From: JABDMH01 sp965223165 | GTDB taxonomy: Bacteria; Bacteroidota; Bacteroidia; Chitinophagales; Saprospiraceae | Direction of reading: 5' to 3' | DNA: 64,000 nucleotides | Assembly: GCA_965223165.1 (NCBI GenBank) | Contig: CBDCVQ010000020.1 | Span: 1 to 64,000 of the forward strand | In this document: positions 54,444 to 64,000 of the stretch, piece by piece | How the letters are laid out: every line of letters begins with the position of its first letter | Numbering within the stretch: position 1 is the first letter of the stretch | Program-made: the position numbers and the translations under genes | Notes under the pieces: generated by a model | Databases searched by the model: none | Told to the model about the DNA's origin: nothing | What the model saw: the letters and a program-made list of their open reading frames with translations, nothing else

Positions 54444-56945
54444 TCACTCGTACACCAACCAAGCCGTCGCCACGCAGTCCGTGTCCGCCACAAAGCGGAT
54501 CCACCGCACCTCAAAATTTCGCGGGAATGTATGACGGTACGTTTCGTTGGTCGCCACAAGCACCTCATCGTACCGATGCCAAGGACCGTGCCCCATGGGC
54601 AAAACCTCGATCCGAATGCGTATGGCTGCATCTTGGTCGTGGGACAGCACCAATGACTTGGCGTCGTAGAGGCCCATCAAATAGGGGTCTGAAGGCTGCC
54701 CCGCCTGCACCGTTGTTTCGAGCCAGGGACCACCTTCCCCGCACGGTTTGCCGAGCTGCCAAAGATCGTCGATCACACCTACCCACACGGCGGCCTCTCC
54801 ATCATCCGATCGAATAAGGTGCGGCTGATCTGCTGCCTCGGGATCCATGCCAGTCATGACCAGCATGCCCCGATAGGACGCATAATCATGGATGCGGAAG
54901 CCGTGGCTCGCGATGGGGCGGACCTTGGCAAAACCATCGGCATTTTCTGCTGGTAGCTCATAAAAGGTGCCATGGAGGTGAAATAAATCCCTTTCCGTTG
55001 CCACCTCACGGCAGATCCGCAGTTGGGACCGAGCTATCAGTGTGTCGTGGGCACCCATGCCCCGAGGGAATCTCCACCGCCGACCGGCATCATCGATGAC
55101 CAGCACGGAAGCGCGTTGCGCCTCGACCACCCCCGACGGGATGGCAAATCGCTCGGGGATAAACTGGGCCGTGCTTGGATCGTCCACCTGCTCCAACTGC
55201 AGTCGCTCATCCAATTCATAGTAAGCGCCATCCCTGGCAGTGGCTCCGTCAAAATGCGTGACGGCCAGACCTAGTGAGCGACGATGATCACCCAAGCCGT
55301 ACAGCAACCCACCCTGCGCCTGATCAGACGCCACAGTGGCTAATCCCGCAAACATCGAATGAGGTGCGGCGCTCCTTCCGTCGTCATCCGCATAGTGATA
55401 ACTGAGGGTCAAGGTCGCTTGGTCCGATGCGCTTGCCCGGATCCACTCCCCCATGTCTGCCTCTGCAAAAGAAATCCACTGACTGGACGCTGCCGCCACG
55501 TCGACCTGACGTAACGGCTGCCACGTGTCCTCCCCCAGTCGATCCACTTCAAATTGGATTTGCACGGCACGGTCACTATGGTTCTGCAACCAGGCGCTTC
55601 GGCGCGGCCATCCCGCAAACAGGAAGGGCTCGGAAGGGCCATCGGCCGTCACCTCTTCTGACAGCCACACGGCCCCGGCGGCATGGGTAGGACCGAGTCG
55701 ATCGGGTGTGTCCTCGGAGGCAAACCAGAGATTGGAATTGGATTGGCCGGGGCCTTCGATGCCTCCTTTATGCTTCCGCTTATTCAAAAATTCTCGCTGG
55801 GCCGAGTCGTCACATCCGAAGACCAATCGGTCACCCCAACGGGCAAAGTCGCCGATCACTTTGAGGTAGGCGGACCGAGGCCGAATACCCACGGCATGGT
55901 CGGCCGCGAATTGTCCCGGAAAGCGCCAGAACATGCCGTGCATCGTCATCAGATAGTCCGGGCGCCCGTCCGGGCCAATGTCTCGGATGCGGGGCCACTC
56001 GGTATTCCAACCATGCGCTCCGTCATAGCTATGACTGGCCTTGGGCAGGCGATAGAATTGCCACTGATCCGGACTTCGCACGCCAAGGATAACGGATTTG
56101 TGATCCCACCCGGTCGCCCAAATCGGATCGGTGGCCGGCTCCGTGTTGCCATGTATCCCACCCGGTCCCGTCACCTCGACAAATTGGTTGCGACGCACCA
56201 CCGTCCACTGCTTACCATCCCACTCGGCCAGGGCTCCCGACGCCACATCAAATTGAGACATGGCCGCGGAGGTGGTTTCACCATTGTTGCTGTACACCAA
56301 GACGCCCTGGCCCGAGTACAGACCTTTGCCATGAGCTCCCGGCAGGGAGGCGTAGCCCGGCTGCGGATCGGACGCATCATAGTCCAGCCGTCGTCCATCC
56401 TGGTGGCCATCCTTGTACAGGGTGCGCACATCCAAGGATGCCACATCGACGGCATAAAAGCCTTCCTCCATCGTGGCATAGTAGATCTGGTGACCAGGCT
56501 CCGACAGGTGCCGGGCGTTGCCGGTGTGGCGTCCGGGCATCTCGGCATAAGGAATCACGCGCACGGCACGCTGAGTGTCAATCGCATAGGGTCCGATGAA
56601 AAGCTGCTGACTCTCTCGATGAATCATGCGATTGGCCGCCGTACCTCCGACGCTCTCCTCCCGGATGATCCGTTGCAGGTCAGGGGTGATCTCATACAGT
56701 CTATCCGAAGAACCCTGGGGCTTATGGGGACTATAGGTCACGACCCAGAGTCGGTCTGCCCACGGGACCACGGCCCCGGTGCCGCACTCACCTTCGTCAT
56801 TGTAATAGGCTAGGTGCGGATAAATGCCGCTGATTTGCACAGGGCCTGCCTCGATGCTGGCATCGCCGTCGCCGCAACCGAAAAACAGCGTCACCGACAG
56901 CAGAAGGCACCACCGGACAAAAATGGTCGAAATGAGACGAGTCAT
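54444..56945 (-). CDS. Large secreted lipoprotein of unknown function
   Basis: This 833-residue protein starts with a lipoprotein signal peptide: RWCLLLSVTLFFGC, with the lipobox Cys near residue 24, then GDGDAS, which suits surface or outer-membrane localisation. The rest is rich in beta strands, Trp and Gly, and may form a beta-propeller in the first half (motifs GAVVPWADRLWVVTYSP, LYYATMEEGFYAVDV-like and GDFARWGDRLVFGCDDS). The C-terminal part has galactose-binding-like strands (EVRWIRFVADTDCVATAWL). No catalytic residue is certain. A role in glycan binding or degradation is guesswork. A long antisense frame within it is a shadow. Confidence 0.7.
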   Translation of the reverse strand: MTRLISTIFVRWCLLLSVTLFFGCGDGDASIEAGPVQISGIYPHLAYYNDEGECGTGAVVPWADRLWVVTYSPHKPQGSSDRLYEITPDLQRIIREESVGGTAANRMIHRESQQLFIGPYAIDTQRAVRVIPYAEMPGRHTGNARHLSEPGHQIYYATMEEGFYAVDVASLDVRTLYKDGHQDGRRLDYDASDPQPGYASLPGAHGKGLYSGQGVLVYSNNGETTSAAMSQFDVASGALAEWDGKQWTVVRRNQFVEVTGPGGIHGNTEPATDPIWATGWDHKSVILGVRSPDQWQFYRLPKASHSYDGAHGWNTEWPRIRDIGPDGRPDYLMTMHGMFWRFPGQFAADHAVGIRPRSAYLKVIGDFARWGDRLVFGCDDSAQREFLNKRKHKGGIEGPGQSNSNLWFASEDTPDRLGPTHAAGAVWLSEEVTADGPSEPFLFAGWPRRSAWLQNHSDRAVQIQFEVDRLGEDTWQPLRQVDVAAASSQWISFAEADMGEWIRASASDQATLTLSYHYADDDGRSAAPHSMFAGLATVASDQAQGGLLYGLGDHRRSLGLAVTHFDGATARDGAYYELDERLQLEQVDDPSTAQFIPERFAIPSGVVEAQRASVLVIDDAGRRWRFPRGMGAHDTLIARSQLRICREVATERDLFHLHGTFYELPAENADGFAKVRPIASHGFRIHDYASYRGMLVMTGMDPEAADQPHLIRSDDGEAAVWVGVIDDLWQLGKPCGEGGPWLETTVQAGQPSDPYLMGLYDAKSLVLSHDQDAAIRIRIEVLPMGHGPWHRYDEVLVATNETYRHTFPRNFEVRWIRFVADTDCVATAWLVYE

Positions 56946-57160
56946 AGAGATCGGTCAGATTATTCGCAGAAGTTCTGAAGATAGAAATTGATTCTCCCAA
57001 AATTGTCCCCGATCGCCATCGGCCTCAGCGAAAATGTCAAGCTGAGGAACAGCATAGGCGTGTCATGCTGTTGGCCACTTCAGCGCACTTTGCGAAAACC
57101 TCTGCGCACTTTGCGGTAAAGAAAAGAATCTGGCCCGACGCCAACCGCCGGAGTGCTACA

Positions 57161-58861
57161 TCACGGTACCTTGACGAGCTTCCGGGATCTGGCTACCCCT
57201 TGATCATCTACCACTCGGATAAAATACGCCGCCGGTAACAGATGATCCACGGACATAGAAGCCTGCAGTTGGCCGCTGTCCATCGTATATTTTTTCTGAT
57301 AAAGGACTGATCCATCGAGGTCGGTGATCTCCACGATGGCAGAGGATGCCAGCACATTTTCATAGCGCAGGCTGATTTCGTCGACGGCCGGATTGGGTGA
57401 TAGCTGTAGATGGCCGGGTAATGGTCGCGTGGTCGGTAGTTCGGCAGTCAGCGGACCCACGTTAAGCGGCCGGTAGATGTCCGGGCCTTGATCGTGGATG
57501 TAGGTGATGTAGGCCTTTTGAATGCCTCGCTTCGAATTAATAAACTCTATATCGCCCAGCCGGCGTCGGTAGTGCTTGCTCGAAAACTCACCACCGAAAA
57601 AATGGTAGAAACAGTCCAGCGATCGCACATAGGTACTCCCCACGAAAGATACATTCTCATCAAATCGGCTGCCGTAGTGATACTTGTTGAGCATTTCAAA
57701 ATCGTGGTCCATCCGAAGTATCATGACATCGGTGCCACCCACACTCGTGAAGGTCACGCTGTCCAATTCGACCGACCCAGAGAAAGTGATACCCACGACC
57801 ACATCCCTAAATGACTGATTGTGGGCATGAAACACGTAGTCCAGGTCATACTGTGTAGGCTCCAATCCGGGTATGAGAAAGCTTCGCTCATTAATGAGCT
57901 GACCGGAGTGATTGTATCGATGTAATGCTAAGGGTTGGCCTGAACCTTGAGCGTTCGCTAGCCAGGAGACCATGAATTCACCGGCACCTGACCGGGCAAT
58001 ATCAAGCATCTCTGCACCTGCTTGGGTAATGCTTGTGACAAATTCCATCCTCCCCAAATTATCGAGCGATAGAATCGCCCAACTACCTGCGAGGTGATGC
58101 TGGGCCTGTCCATCTACGTACAAGCCCGAATCAGCCCTCCCAGCAAGATACATTCCTCCGACGGAGCGGGTGGTGAGCATACGCTCGGATCCACGCATGC
58201 CCTCAATCTGATGAAAACCTGAGACCTGGCCCGAGCCGTCAAAAGTAATTGAGAATACCATCGTGTCAGTCGCCTCTGCAAGGGTATCTCCATCCATGCG
58301 GAGCGTACCGCTATAAGCTCCAATCAAATGGAGATTGGTATCGGCGGCCACCAGGTCGTCAAATCTGACGTAATCCGCCTTAAAATTATACTCGAAATAT
58401 TCAATCCCAATGTCCAGGTTCAATAAGTATGCCCTTAGTGAGTCTATTTCGGTGAGATAATAGTCGGCGTAGAAGCCGAACTGCCAATCCTCCACAAATA
58501 GGGCTAGATCAATGTTTGCAATGGCCTCCTTATAAACCTCCGTCTCTTCGGGGTAGAAATTGTAGAAAAGCCGCCCAGAATCAGATTCGACAAGTCCAAA
58601 AGGAGCAATATACTGCTCGTCATAGTCGAGCGAGTACTGCAATCCGATTCGCTGCAGTGTTTCATACCTGTTTGCATCTGTGATGTACTGATAATAAAGA
58701 TTAGAACTGCGAGCCTTCGACCTTGGGAGCTCCGAAGGAGAATGATCTGACAAAGCATTAATGCTCAAGCCGCTGGCAGTTTGAGCCGAGATGCAGCTCG
58801 GGTACCATATGACCCCTAGCAAGAAGGCAAACCGAACGACTTTCCACTGGAAGTACTGCAT
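57161..58861 (-). CDS. T9SS-exported protein, paralogue 1
   Basis: This 566-residue protein starts at the ATG at 58861 and has a signal peptide (QYFQWKVVRFAFLLGVIW, cleavage near CISAQ). The large middle part contains beta-propeller-like strands with no family assignment. A conserved segment reads FFGGEFSSKHYRRRLGDIEF near the C-terminal third, shared with the neighbouring gene. The T9SS sorting domain starts at LQLSPNPAVDEISLRYEN and ends RSRKLVKVP. It lies 60 bp downstream of paralogue 2, so the two may be co-transcribed. Confidence 0.8.
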   Translation of the reverse strand: MQYFQWKVVRFAFLLGVIWYPSCISAQTASGLSINALSDHSPSELPRSKARSSNLYYQYITDANRYETLQRIGLQYSLDYDEQYIAPFGLVESDSGRLFYNFYPEETEVYKEAIANIDLALFVEDWQFGFYADYYLTEIDSLRAYLLNLDIGIEYFEYNFKADYVRFDDLVAADTNLHLIGAYSGTLRMDGDTLAEATDTMVFSITFDGSGQVSGFHQIEGMRGSERMLTTRSVGGMYLAGRADSGLYVDGQAQHHLAGSWAILSLDNLGRMEFVTSITQAGAEMLDIARSGAGEFMVSWLANAQGSGQPLALHRYNHSGQLINERSFLIPGLEPTQYDLDYVFHAHNQSFRDVVVGITFSGSVELDSVTFTSVGGTDVMILRMDHDFEMLNKYHYGSRFDENVSFVGSTYVRSLDCFYHFFGGEFSSKHYRRRLGDIEFINSKRGIQKAYITYIHDQGPDIYRPLNVGPLTAELPTTRPLPGHLQLSPNPAVDEISLRYENVLASSAIVEITDLDGSVLYQKKYTMDSGQLQASMSVDHLLPAAYFIRVVDDQGVARSRKLVKVP

Positions 58862-58921
58862 GATTTCAGGATGGTCAAACAAAGTGTGCAAATGTAGTAA
58901 TCTTCATAAAGTGCCTTCGTA

Positions 58922-60661
58922 TCAATCGTCGTCCGGCCTGGGCTCGCTATGTCCTGCCTTGAGTACTTTTACACTGCCGGTATTCCCTTGGTCATCCTTC
59001 ACATTTGCCAAGTATAGCCCATCCGCCACATGCCGGCCCAAGTCCACGTCCACCCGGACTTTGCCGCCCGCCAGGTCCACCTGCTTGCGCCAAACAGAGC
59101 GTCCGAACAGGTCCGTAATTTCTACAGCGATCGTGGTTGCCTCCGGACTGTTATACTCCAGCACAAATCCGTCGGTAAACGGATTGGGAAAGGCCGTCAG
59201 CTGCGAGGGTGACACAACATCTTGCACTACTTGTGTCTGGGCTAGCGGAGTGGTAACCTCTCCAGGTTCATCCGACAATGGCTCAGGCTCGGCGATATAG
59301 GAGATATAGGCCTTTTGAACACCACGTTTGGGATTGATGAACTCGACATCTCCTAGTTGGCGTTTGTAGATCTTGCTCGAGAACTCGCCTCCGAAGAAAA
59401 GATAGGTAGTGTTGTCCGGCGGGTAGTAACTAGCCATCACCTGAGAGACGGTTTCACTAAATCTTTCACCATAGCTGTTGGCAGATATGACACTTCCATC
59501 CTCGTCCAGCCTCAGGATCAGCACATCAGTGCCCCCCTTGCTCACAAAGGTGTCGGTTTCAATAAAAGCAGTATCTGCAAAGGTGATTCCGACGAGAAGT
59601 TCTTGGTTTCCGGGCTTAGACTGATGGAAAATATAATCTAAATCAAAGCTCTCAGTACAGAGGCTATCCACACGAAAAGTGACGGTGTCCATGTCCAAAG
59701 CTGTTCCGTCCCTATGGTACTTCCCCAACACTAAGAACTTCTCTAGTGTATCATATTTTGCTGCAACGTAGGCCGTCTGATCGCGACTGCCGTACACACC
59801 GAGCAACACCTCGTAATCTCTGCACTCAAGGTTGCTTAGGGCTTGCAACTGGTCGTTCAGATCGAATGATACTATAGCTATTGATCCTGCCGGCATTGCT
59901 TGTACCCCGTTGACGCTTAGTCCCGCACCTCCTGCCTTCACCGTCACGATGACAGACCTTCCATCGCCCTCGATCATCGGCTGAAAATCCAAGTCAATTC
60001 CCGATATGGTTTGCATTTGATGGACATCCCCACTAGCTCCGACGGTCAAAACCAGCATGACGGTATCCGGAGAAGTCAAATAGAGTGAATCCATGATCAA
60101 AACCTCTCCAGCTACCATCGCGTGTAGAACTGTTGTTTCACCATACGCTGATAGATCTAGTGGGCGGCAATAGGTGGCTCCTACCCTTATCGAGTGGTAA
60201 TTTTTGCCGTTTTCTAGAACGACTTGGTATAAGCTATCATCCTCGATTAACTGAAGCGACCTGAAAGACGTGACGTCATAAATATCAGACGTATCGAAAT
60301 AAAAGAAATCGACCAAACTGTCGCTTGGAGAAATCACCGGCTCCTTCTCATCCAGCAGAAACTCGTAGGAAAGAGTCTTCCCTTCCGCCAGATTGACAGT
60401 GCCGAAGGGTGCAACAAAGTCATCGCCGAAATCAAAATAGTGGTTGGCATGAAAATCTTTCAGCACTTGAAATGTAGACGTATCATTTAGATACTGCACA
60501 GTGGTGAGCAAAGGGGCCGTCTGGACGGATCGGGCGGCATCACGAGGTGAATCGCCGCTTGTTTCGGCAACAAGGCCTGATGATGTGGATTGGGCACACG
60601 CTTCTTCGATTCGATCAGTCAAAGATGCAGGGTCATAATGAATTACGTTTGCTCGTGTCAA
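58922..60661 (-). CDS. T9SS-exported protein, paralogue 2 (no signal peptide; probable broken 5' end)
   Basis: This frame of 579 residues begins at TTG 60661 and overlaps the preceding frame by 29 bp. The body is similar to the neighbouring paralogue: AQSTSSGL lines up with that protein's mature start AQTASGL, VAPFGTVN with IAPFGLVE, and FFGGEFSSKIYKRQLGDVEF with its counterpart. The T9SS sorting domain is complete (LTAFPNPFTDGFVLEYNS onward). It has no signal peptide: the residues before the mature start read LTDRIEEACAQ, without a hydrophobic stretch. It may form the 3' part of a longer gene whose frame is broken at about 60640, or it lost its leader by deletion. Confidence 0.72.
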   Translation of the reverse strand: MTRANVIHYDPASLTDRIEEACAQSTSSGLVAETSGDSPRDAARSVQTAPLLTTVQYLNDTSTFQVLKDFHANHYFDFGDDFVAPFGTVNLAEGKTLSYEFLLDEKEPVISPSDSLVDFFYFDTSDIYDVTSFRSLQLIEDDSLYQVVLENGKNYHSIRVGATYCRPLDLSAYGETTVLHAMVAGEVLIMDSLYLTSPDTVMLVLTVGASGDVHQMQTISGIDLDFQPMIEGDGRSVIVTVKAGGAGLSVNGVQAMPAGSIAIVSFDLNDQLQALSNLECRDYEVLLGVYGSRDQTAYVAAKYDTLEKFLVLGKYHRDGTALDMDTVTFRVDSLCTESFDLDYIFHQSKPGNQELLVGITFADTAFIETDTFVSKGGTDVLILRLDEDGSVISANSYGERFSETVSQVMASYYPPDNTTYLFFGGEFSSKIYKRQLGDVEFINPKRGVQKAYISYIAEPEPLSDEPGEVTTPLAQTQVVQDVVSPSQLTAFPNPFTDGFVLEYNSPEATTIAVEITDLFGRSVWRKQVDLAGGKVRVDVDLGRHVADGLYLANVKDDQGNTGSVKVLKAGHSEPRPDDD

Positions 60662-62417
60662 TGACCCTAAGAGGTTGCATTTCTACTTCCACACTGATCA
60701 AGCTATCGCAGCCCATTTGACCTTGCACGACCTGCACATACGATCCCGCCTCCGTATAGGTTTCGTTTCCTACCGTCACCTGCTCGCCCGGGCAAATGAC
60801 GTAGCTGAGTTTGGTCGTATCGCCCTTGTTAAGGATCAAGGTCAAAGTAGGTCGATGGCTCTCCACCGAATAGAAAGAAGAAGCAAAGGTCTGCCATTTG
60901 TGAGGTGTCTCTGAGGGGAGCTTAAGCATGAAGCCGTACAGGTTCTTTTGCTCCACCATCTGCCGGATGTATTCTGTGACATCAATATCCACCGGCTTGT
61001 CTTGGCCCGGAGCACTTATCGTCAGGTAATCAGCACCGACATCGGGCCGGGTGTTCCACGTGACCGTCTGCTCATCCCAATCCTCCTCAATGGGATGCAA
61101 GCGCGTGGTGATGGGATCCCGTCCCGTCTGCTGCAAGGTGAGAATAGCGGATCTGATGGAGGCAGCCCGCAGCAGCGTATCTGACCTCAGCTCCGGAAAG
61201 TCGAAAATGCTCCTGGTCTTCCGCACATAACAATTGAAGCAATTTCCATAGGTGTATTTAGTGGTACCGATGATATAACCGGTGCCGTTGGGACTGGTCT
61301 TATTTTGATCATAGACTCCCCAGTAGTCTTTAGTCTGGGACCAAACAAGCTTGGCATTTCTCGCCGACTGCGAATCAAACTGTCTGACATAGGAGGGATA
61401 GCAAGGATTAGCAGGATCTTCTTGTACCGGCAAGATGCCCAAATTCAGGGTTACTGTGCTATCGCATCCGTACTGACTCGTCAAGGTCATGCTGTACGCC
61501 CCCGCTTGATTGATCGCAGAATCCCCCAGATAAAATACCTCACAGCTCAATATCGTAGTGTCAATATGCACCACTTGTGGAGGGTGTGCCACCAGAATAA
61601 GACGCACCAATATCACCTGGCCACTCGGATCTACGATCTCATGTAGATAGGTGCCAGATTGCGATAGTTGCTGCCCATAGAAATGAAAACTATCTCCCTC
61701 ACAGATATGCTCATATATCGTGGTATTGACAATGTCCTGACAATTCACTCCATCGCAGATGACCTTCACAAGGAAGGACTCCTCCGATGAGCAGTTGTTA
61801 TTGTCCGTGACAATCACCGTATATAGTTCTCCCCCGGCAAGATTCATCAGATCCTCGGTAGTGGCCCCATTGGACCAGGTGAAGGTATACGGAGGAGCAC
61901 CTCCTTCCACCTGCAGATTTATTTGACCATCCGAGGCGCCATCGGTCGATTCTTCGGTGATCTGCGCAGCGATACCCATAGCTGCGGGCATGGCGATGCT
62001 GATGTCCTGGATAGATACAGCGCAACTATTCTGATCCGTCACGGTCACCGAATAGCTTCCTATACCAAGACCGGTGGGGTCCTCCACGTTGCCAATAGCC
62101 ACTGGCCCATCCCAGGAAAAGGTCAGCGCTCCGGAGCCATTAGCCACCGTCAGATCGATGCGACCATCACTACCGCCGGCGCACTGCACATCGGTCGCCA
62201 CGGCTGATACGGTCAGCCCTGCAGGATTAGCCAGATCGACGGACGGCCCCGGCGTGACACATCGATTACCGCTGGTCACCACCTTACGGATATACGGCGT
62301 GTAGCGACCGGGAGCTAAGCCGGTAAAGGAGGTGCTACTCTGCCAAGTTCCACCGTTTAGGTTGAACTCGTAAGTACCTCCTGCCGGCCCTCCGGCTAAT
62401 GGTGATACTGCCGTCAT
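60633..62417 (-). CDS. Middle part of a SprB-repeat/DNRLRE secreted protein (frameshifted from the preceding part)
   Basis: This frame continues the repeat series of the frame that ends at 62335. It starts with GGTYEFNLNGGTWQSSTSF, the second half of a repeat whose first half lies in the other frame. SprB-type repeats follow (WSNGATTEDLMNLAGGELY), then CEGDSFHFYG and DTTILSCEVF units of the kind found in Saprospiria proteins. A DNRLRE-like domain covers about 330-490 (LQQTGRDPITTRLHPIEEDW, WNTRPDVGADYL). It ends with a PGEQVTVGNETYTEAGSYVQ unit and lacks a T9SS domain, so the end of the protein may be in the next frame. Confidence 0.75.
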   Translation of the reverse strand: MTAVSPLAGGPAGGTYEFNLNGGTWQSSTSFTGLAPGRYTPYIRKVVTSGNRCVTPGPSVDLANPAGLTVSAVATDVQCAGGSDGRIDLTVANGSGALTFSWDGPVAIGNVEDPTGLGIGSYSVTVTDQNSCAVSIQDISIAMPAAMGIAAQITEESTDGASDGQINLQVEGGAPPYTFTWSNGATTEDLMNLAGGELYTVIVTDNNNCSSEESFLVKVICDGVNCQDIVNTTIYEHICEGDSFHFYGQQLSQSGTYLHEIVDPSGQVILVRLILVAHPPQVVHIDTTILSCEVFYLGDSAINQAGAYSMTLTSQYGCDSTVTLNLGILPVQEDPANPCYPSYVRQFDSQSARNAKLVWSQTKDYWGVYDQNKTSPNGTGYIIGTTKYTYGNCFNCYVRKTRSIFDFPELRSDTLLRAASIRSAILTLQQTGRDPITTRLHPIEEDWDEQTVTWNTRPDVGADYLTISAPGQDKPVDIDVTEYIRQMVEQKNLYGFMLKLPSETPHKWQTFASSFYSVESHRPTLTLILNKGDTTKLSYVICPGEQVTVGNETYTEAGSYVQVVQGQMGCDSLISVEVEMQPLRVIDTSKRNSL

Positions 62418-63630
62418 CCACCCCGCAAGCCGAGGGATTGGTCGACGAACTTGCGGCTACCGTCAGGGCGGTAGATCCATTCACCGTAATCGCTGCACCC
62501 GTCAGCGTACAGGGATCGCCGGTACTATTTCTCACGGCCGGGACATAACTGTCCGCTGGCAAATCATCGAAAATCCGTGAAGACTGCCAGAAACCACCGT
62601 TGAGTTGATATTCATAAAAACCGACTCCCCCACTCGCCAGTAGTCGAATTTCGCCTACGGGATCACCGCATGTGGTGTGTGTCACCCGCTCCACGGTCAG
62701 TGCCAGGGCCGGTATACCAGTAATCTCAATGCTGGGTCCATCCGTGGCACATCGGCCATTGTGCGTCGTGTTATTCCTGATTTCGGAAAGATAAAAGCCC
62801 GGTGCCAATGCGGAAAAGGTCGCAGCAGTCTGCCAGGCACCGTCATTTATTCGGTATTCATAAGTCCCCAGTCCGCCGCTGCCAGACAACGTGATAGACC
62901 CGTTGCTCTGGCCACAGGTGGCATTTGACTTGCTGGCTAAGGTGACGGACGGAGCGTGATGCTCGGACTCAAGTACGATGGGAGCTCCTTGAACAATACA
63001 ATCAGGGTGGTTCTTATCTCGAGCATAGGGTATGTAAGTACCGGGTTCCATGTAGTTGTAGTAACCGCTGCTGCGCCACTGTCCGCCGTCAAGTTTATAT
63101 TCATACTCACCCGAACCTCCGCGTGCAACCAATTCGAAAGTGCCAGTTGCCCTGTCGCAAGTTGGCGTGATAAATGTGCCTCTCCCGAGTGACAATGCAG
63201 CTCCTTTCAGCACTACTCCTGCCAAGCCATCGTTGCAAGGAGAGCCCAGGTCTCTCACCAACGCCATATACTCGCCGGCCCACAGGTTTTCAAACTTATT
63301 GGAAGACTGCCATTGTGTACCATCAATACTGTACTCATAGATGCCGATGCCCCCGAAAGCAAATATTGTCAGTGAGCCATTTGCCTCTCCGCAGACGGCA
63401 TGTATGAGCTCCACCTTATCGAAAATAGCCCGATCATTGGGATAATCTCCAAATTCACAGTCGTCAACATCTGACGTCCCATCGCCGCCACTAGTCACGA
63501 TCTCCTCGGCTACCTGTGCCGTGGCTACCGATAGCATGAGTGGAGCAATAAATATGAGAATAAACGATAGCGATCTCGACGAGAAGCAACTTACTCCTCT
63601 TGCAAATGTCTTTGAAACTAATTGATTCAT
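62335..63630 (-). CDS. N-terminal part of a SprB-like secreted protein (frameshift at about 62391-62397)
   Basis: This frame starts at the ATG at 63630 and has a signal peptide with a long N-region (NQLVSKTFARGVSCFSSRSL) and a hydrophobic core ending SVATAQ. Four complete repeats of about 65 residues follow, each with a C-G-x-x-x-G start, an x-YEYxxDGGxWQSS core and an RxxxxxxC end. A fifth repeat starts CGVDDGSITIS and then changes frame; its remainder is found in the overlapping frame that runs to 60633. This is either a real frameshift or an assembly error. Confidence 0.8.
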   Translation of the reverse strand: MNQLVSKTFARGVSCFSSRSLSFILIFIAPLMLSVATAQVAEEIVTSGGDGTSDVDDCEFGDYPNDRAIFDKVELIHAVCGEANGSLTIFAFGGIGIYEYSIDGTQWQSSNKFENLWAGEYMALVRDLGSPCNDGLAGVVLKGAALSLGRGTFITPTCDRATGTFELVARGGSGEYEYKLDGGQWRSSGYYNYMEPGTYIPYARDKNHPDCIVQGAPIVLESEHHAPSVTLASKSNATCGQSNGSITLSGSGGLGTYEYRINDGAWQTAATFSALAPGFYLSEIRNNTTHNGRCATDGPSIEITGIPALALTVERVTHTTCGDPVGEIRLLASGGVGFYEYQLNGGFWQSSRIFDDLPADSYVPAVRNSTGDPCTLTGAAITVNGSTALTVAASSSTNPSACGVDDGSITISRRAGRRYLRVQPKRWNLAE

Positions 63631-63810
63631 ATGCTCGTTCCATACATCCCTAACCCCAGGGAATGACACCCCTACAAAGTCCGCACATCCATGCTTGAAT
63701 ACCAAGAGAAAACTGGCTATAGCTAGTTAGTTCACAGGAATCTACTGCTCAGACAAGTGCTAAACGACGCCGAATCGGATCTCTTAAAGATGGTAAATGT
63801 GGAAAATGAT

Positions 63811-63875
63811 GGTTTTGGCCTACTAGAATTAAAGATGGTTTTAGATGATTAAGATTCTATTCAATAGGCCAAACC
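63811..63875. other. Imperfect inverted repeat near the right edge
   Basis: GGTTTTGGCCTACTAGAAT pairs imperfectly with ATTCTATTCAATAGGCCAAACC after a loop of about 25 bp. It lies upstream of the SprB-like gene in an AT-rich stretch (63706-64000) without genes. It could be a terminator for a gene beyond the edge, or a regulatory or mobile palindrome. Confidence 0.5.
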
Positions 63876-64000
63876 TAACCATACTCTTTCTTTTTATCAA
63901 TACATATTACGATTTTTTTTCATATTTATTTATTTCAATGCATATATACTTTAGTACCAATATTTTAGTGGCTGTAATAAAATTACTACAACCAAACATC

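Noticed and set aside
55683..56813. Long plus-strand frame opposite the lipoprotein gene
   Set aside because: It is antisense to a well-formed lipoprotein gene and has no recognisable motif; a shadow of codon bias.

Overview
The window looks like a chromosomal segment of a Bacteroidota bacterium, most likely Saprospiria (Lewinella/Saprospira-like). This is inferred from six or seven genes for large secreted proteins ending in type IX secretion (T9SS) C-terminal sorting domains, SprB-type repeats, weak Shine-Dalgarno sequences, a YCII/ECF42 sigma pair and moderate GC content. No rRNA, tRNA or CRISPR array was seen.

Layout. 1-4.7 kb: 3' part of a fused acyl-CoA mutase (icmF) with an apparent frameshift, then a heptanucleotide satellite split by an IS4-type element. 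4.8-8 kb: a divergent merC-like/Fur-family pair sharing a palindrome, and a glucuronokinase-like/GalU pair on the minus strand. 8.2-15.3 kb: an AraC regulator, two SnoaL-like proteins, a VOC protein, a giant adenylate cyclase-STAND-TPR protein and an RhlE-type helicase. 15.3-17.5 kb: a group II intron between two short-period satellites. 17.4-25.7 kb: a SprB-repeat T9SS protein, a Tat-exported pirin, a sulfatase and a 2.6-kb nested tandem repeat array. 25.7-37.5 kb: a 1581-residue T9SS protein, a YCII/ECF42/AHSA1 module, a D-aminoacylase-like amidohydrolase, a cyclase gene remnant, an exported methyltransferase-like protein and another T9SS protein. 37.9-41.7 kb: a homologue of eukaryotic phosphorylase kinase alpha/beta and a DUF1801 protein. 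42.4-49.6 kb: a FAD-dependent oxidase with a hydrophobic insert, then a two-gene membrane-protein operon whose first gene is broken by an IS5-type element that itself carries an IS66-type element. 49.6-64 kb: a CAP-domain T9SS protein, a MuiA-like protein, a zinc-ribbon membrane protein, a lipoprotein and a cluster of T9SS/SprB-like reading frames broken by frameshifts.

The strongest 'second look' items are: the 13-copy nested array with two embedded microsatellites and a separately duplicated structured module; heptanucleotide repeats at several unrelated loci; the doubly nested insertion whose removal restores an in-frame gene; the phosphorylase-kinase-like protein; the glucuronokinase/GalU pair; and the signal-peptide methyltransferase. 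I did not find a clear multi-gene defence system or a wholly new operon. All family assignments are by reading motifs, not by database search.
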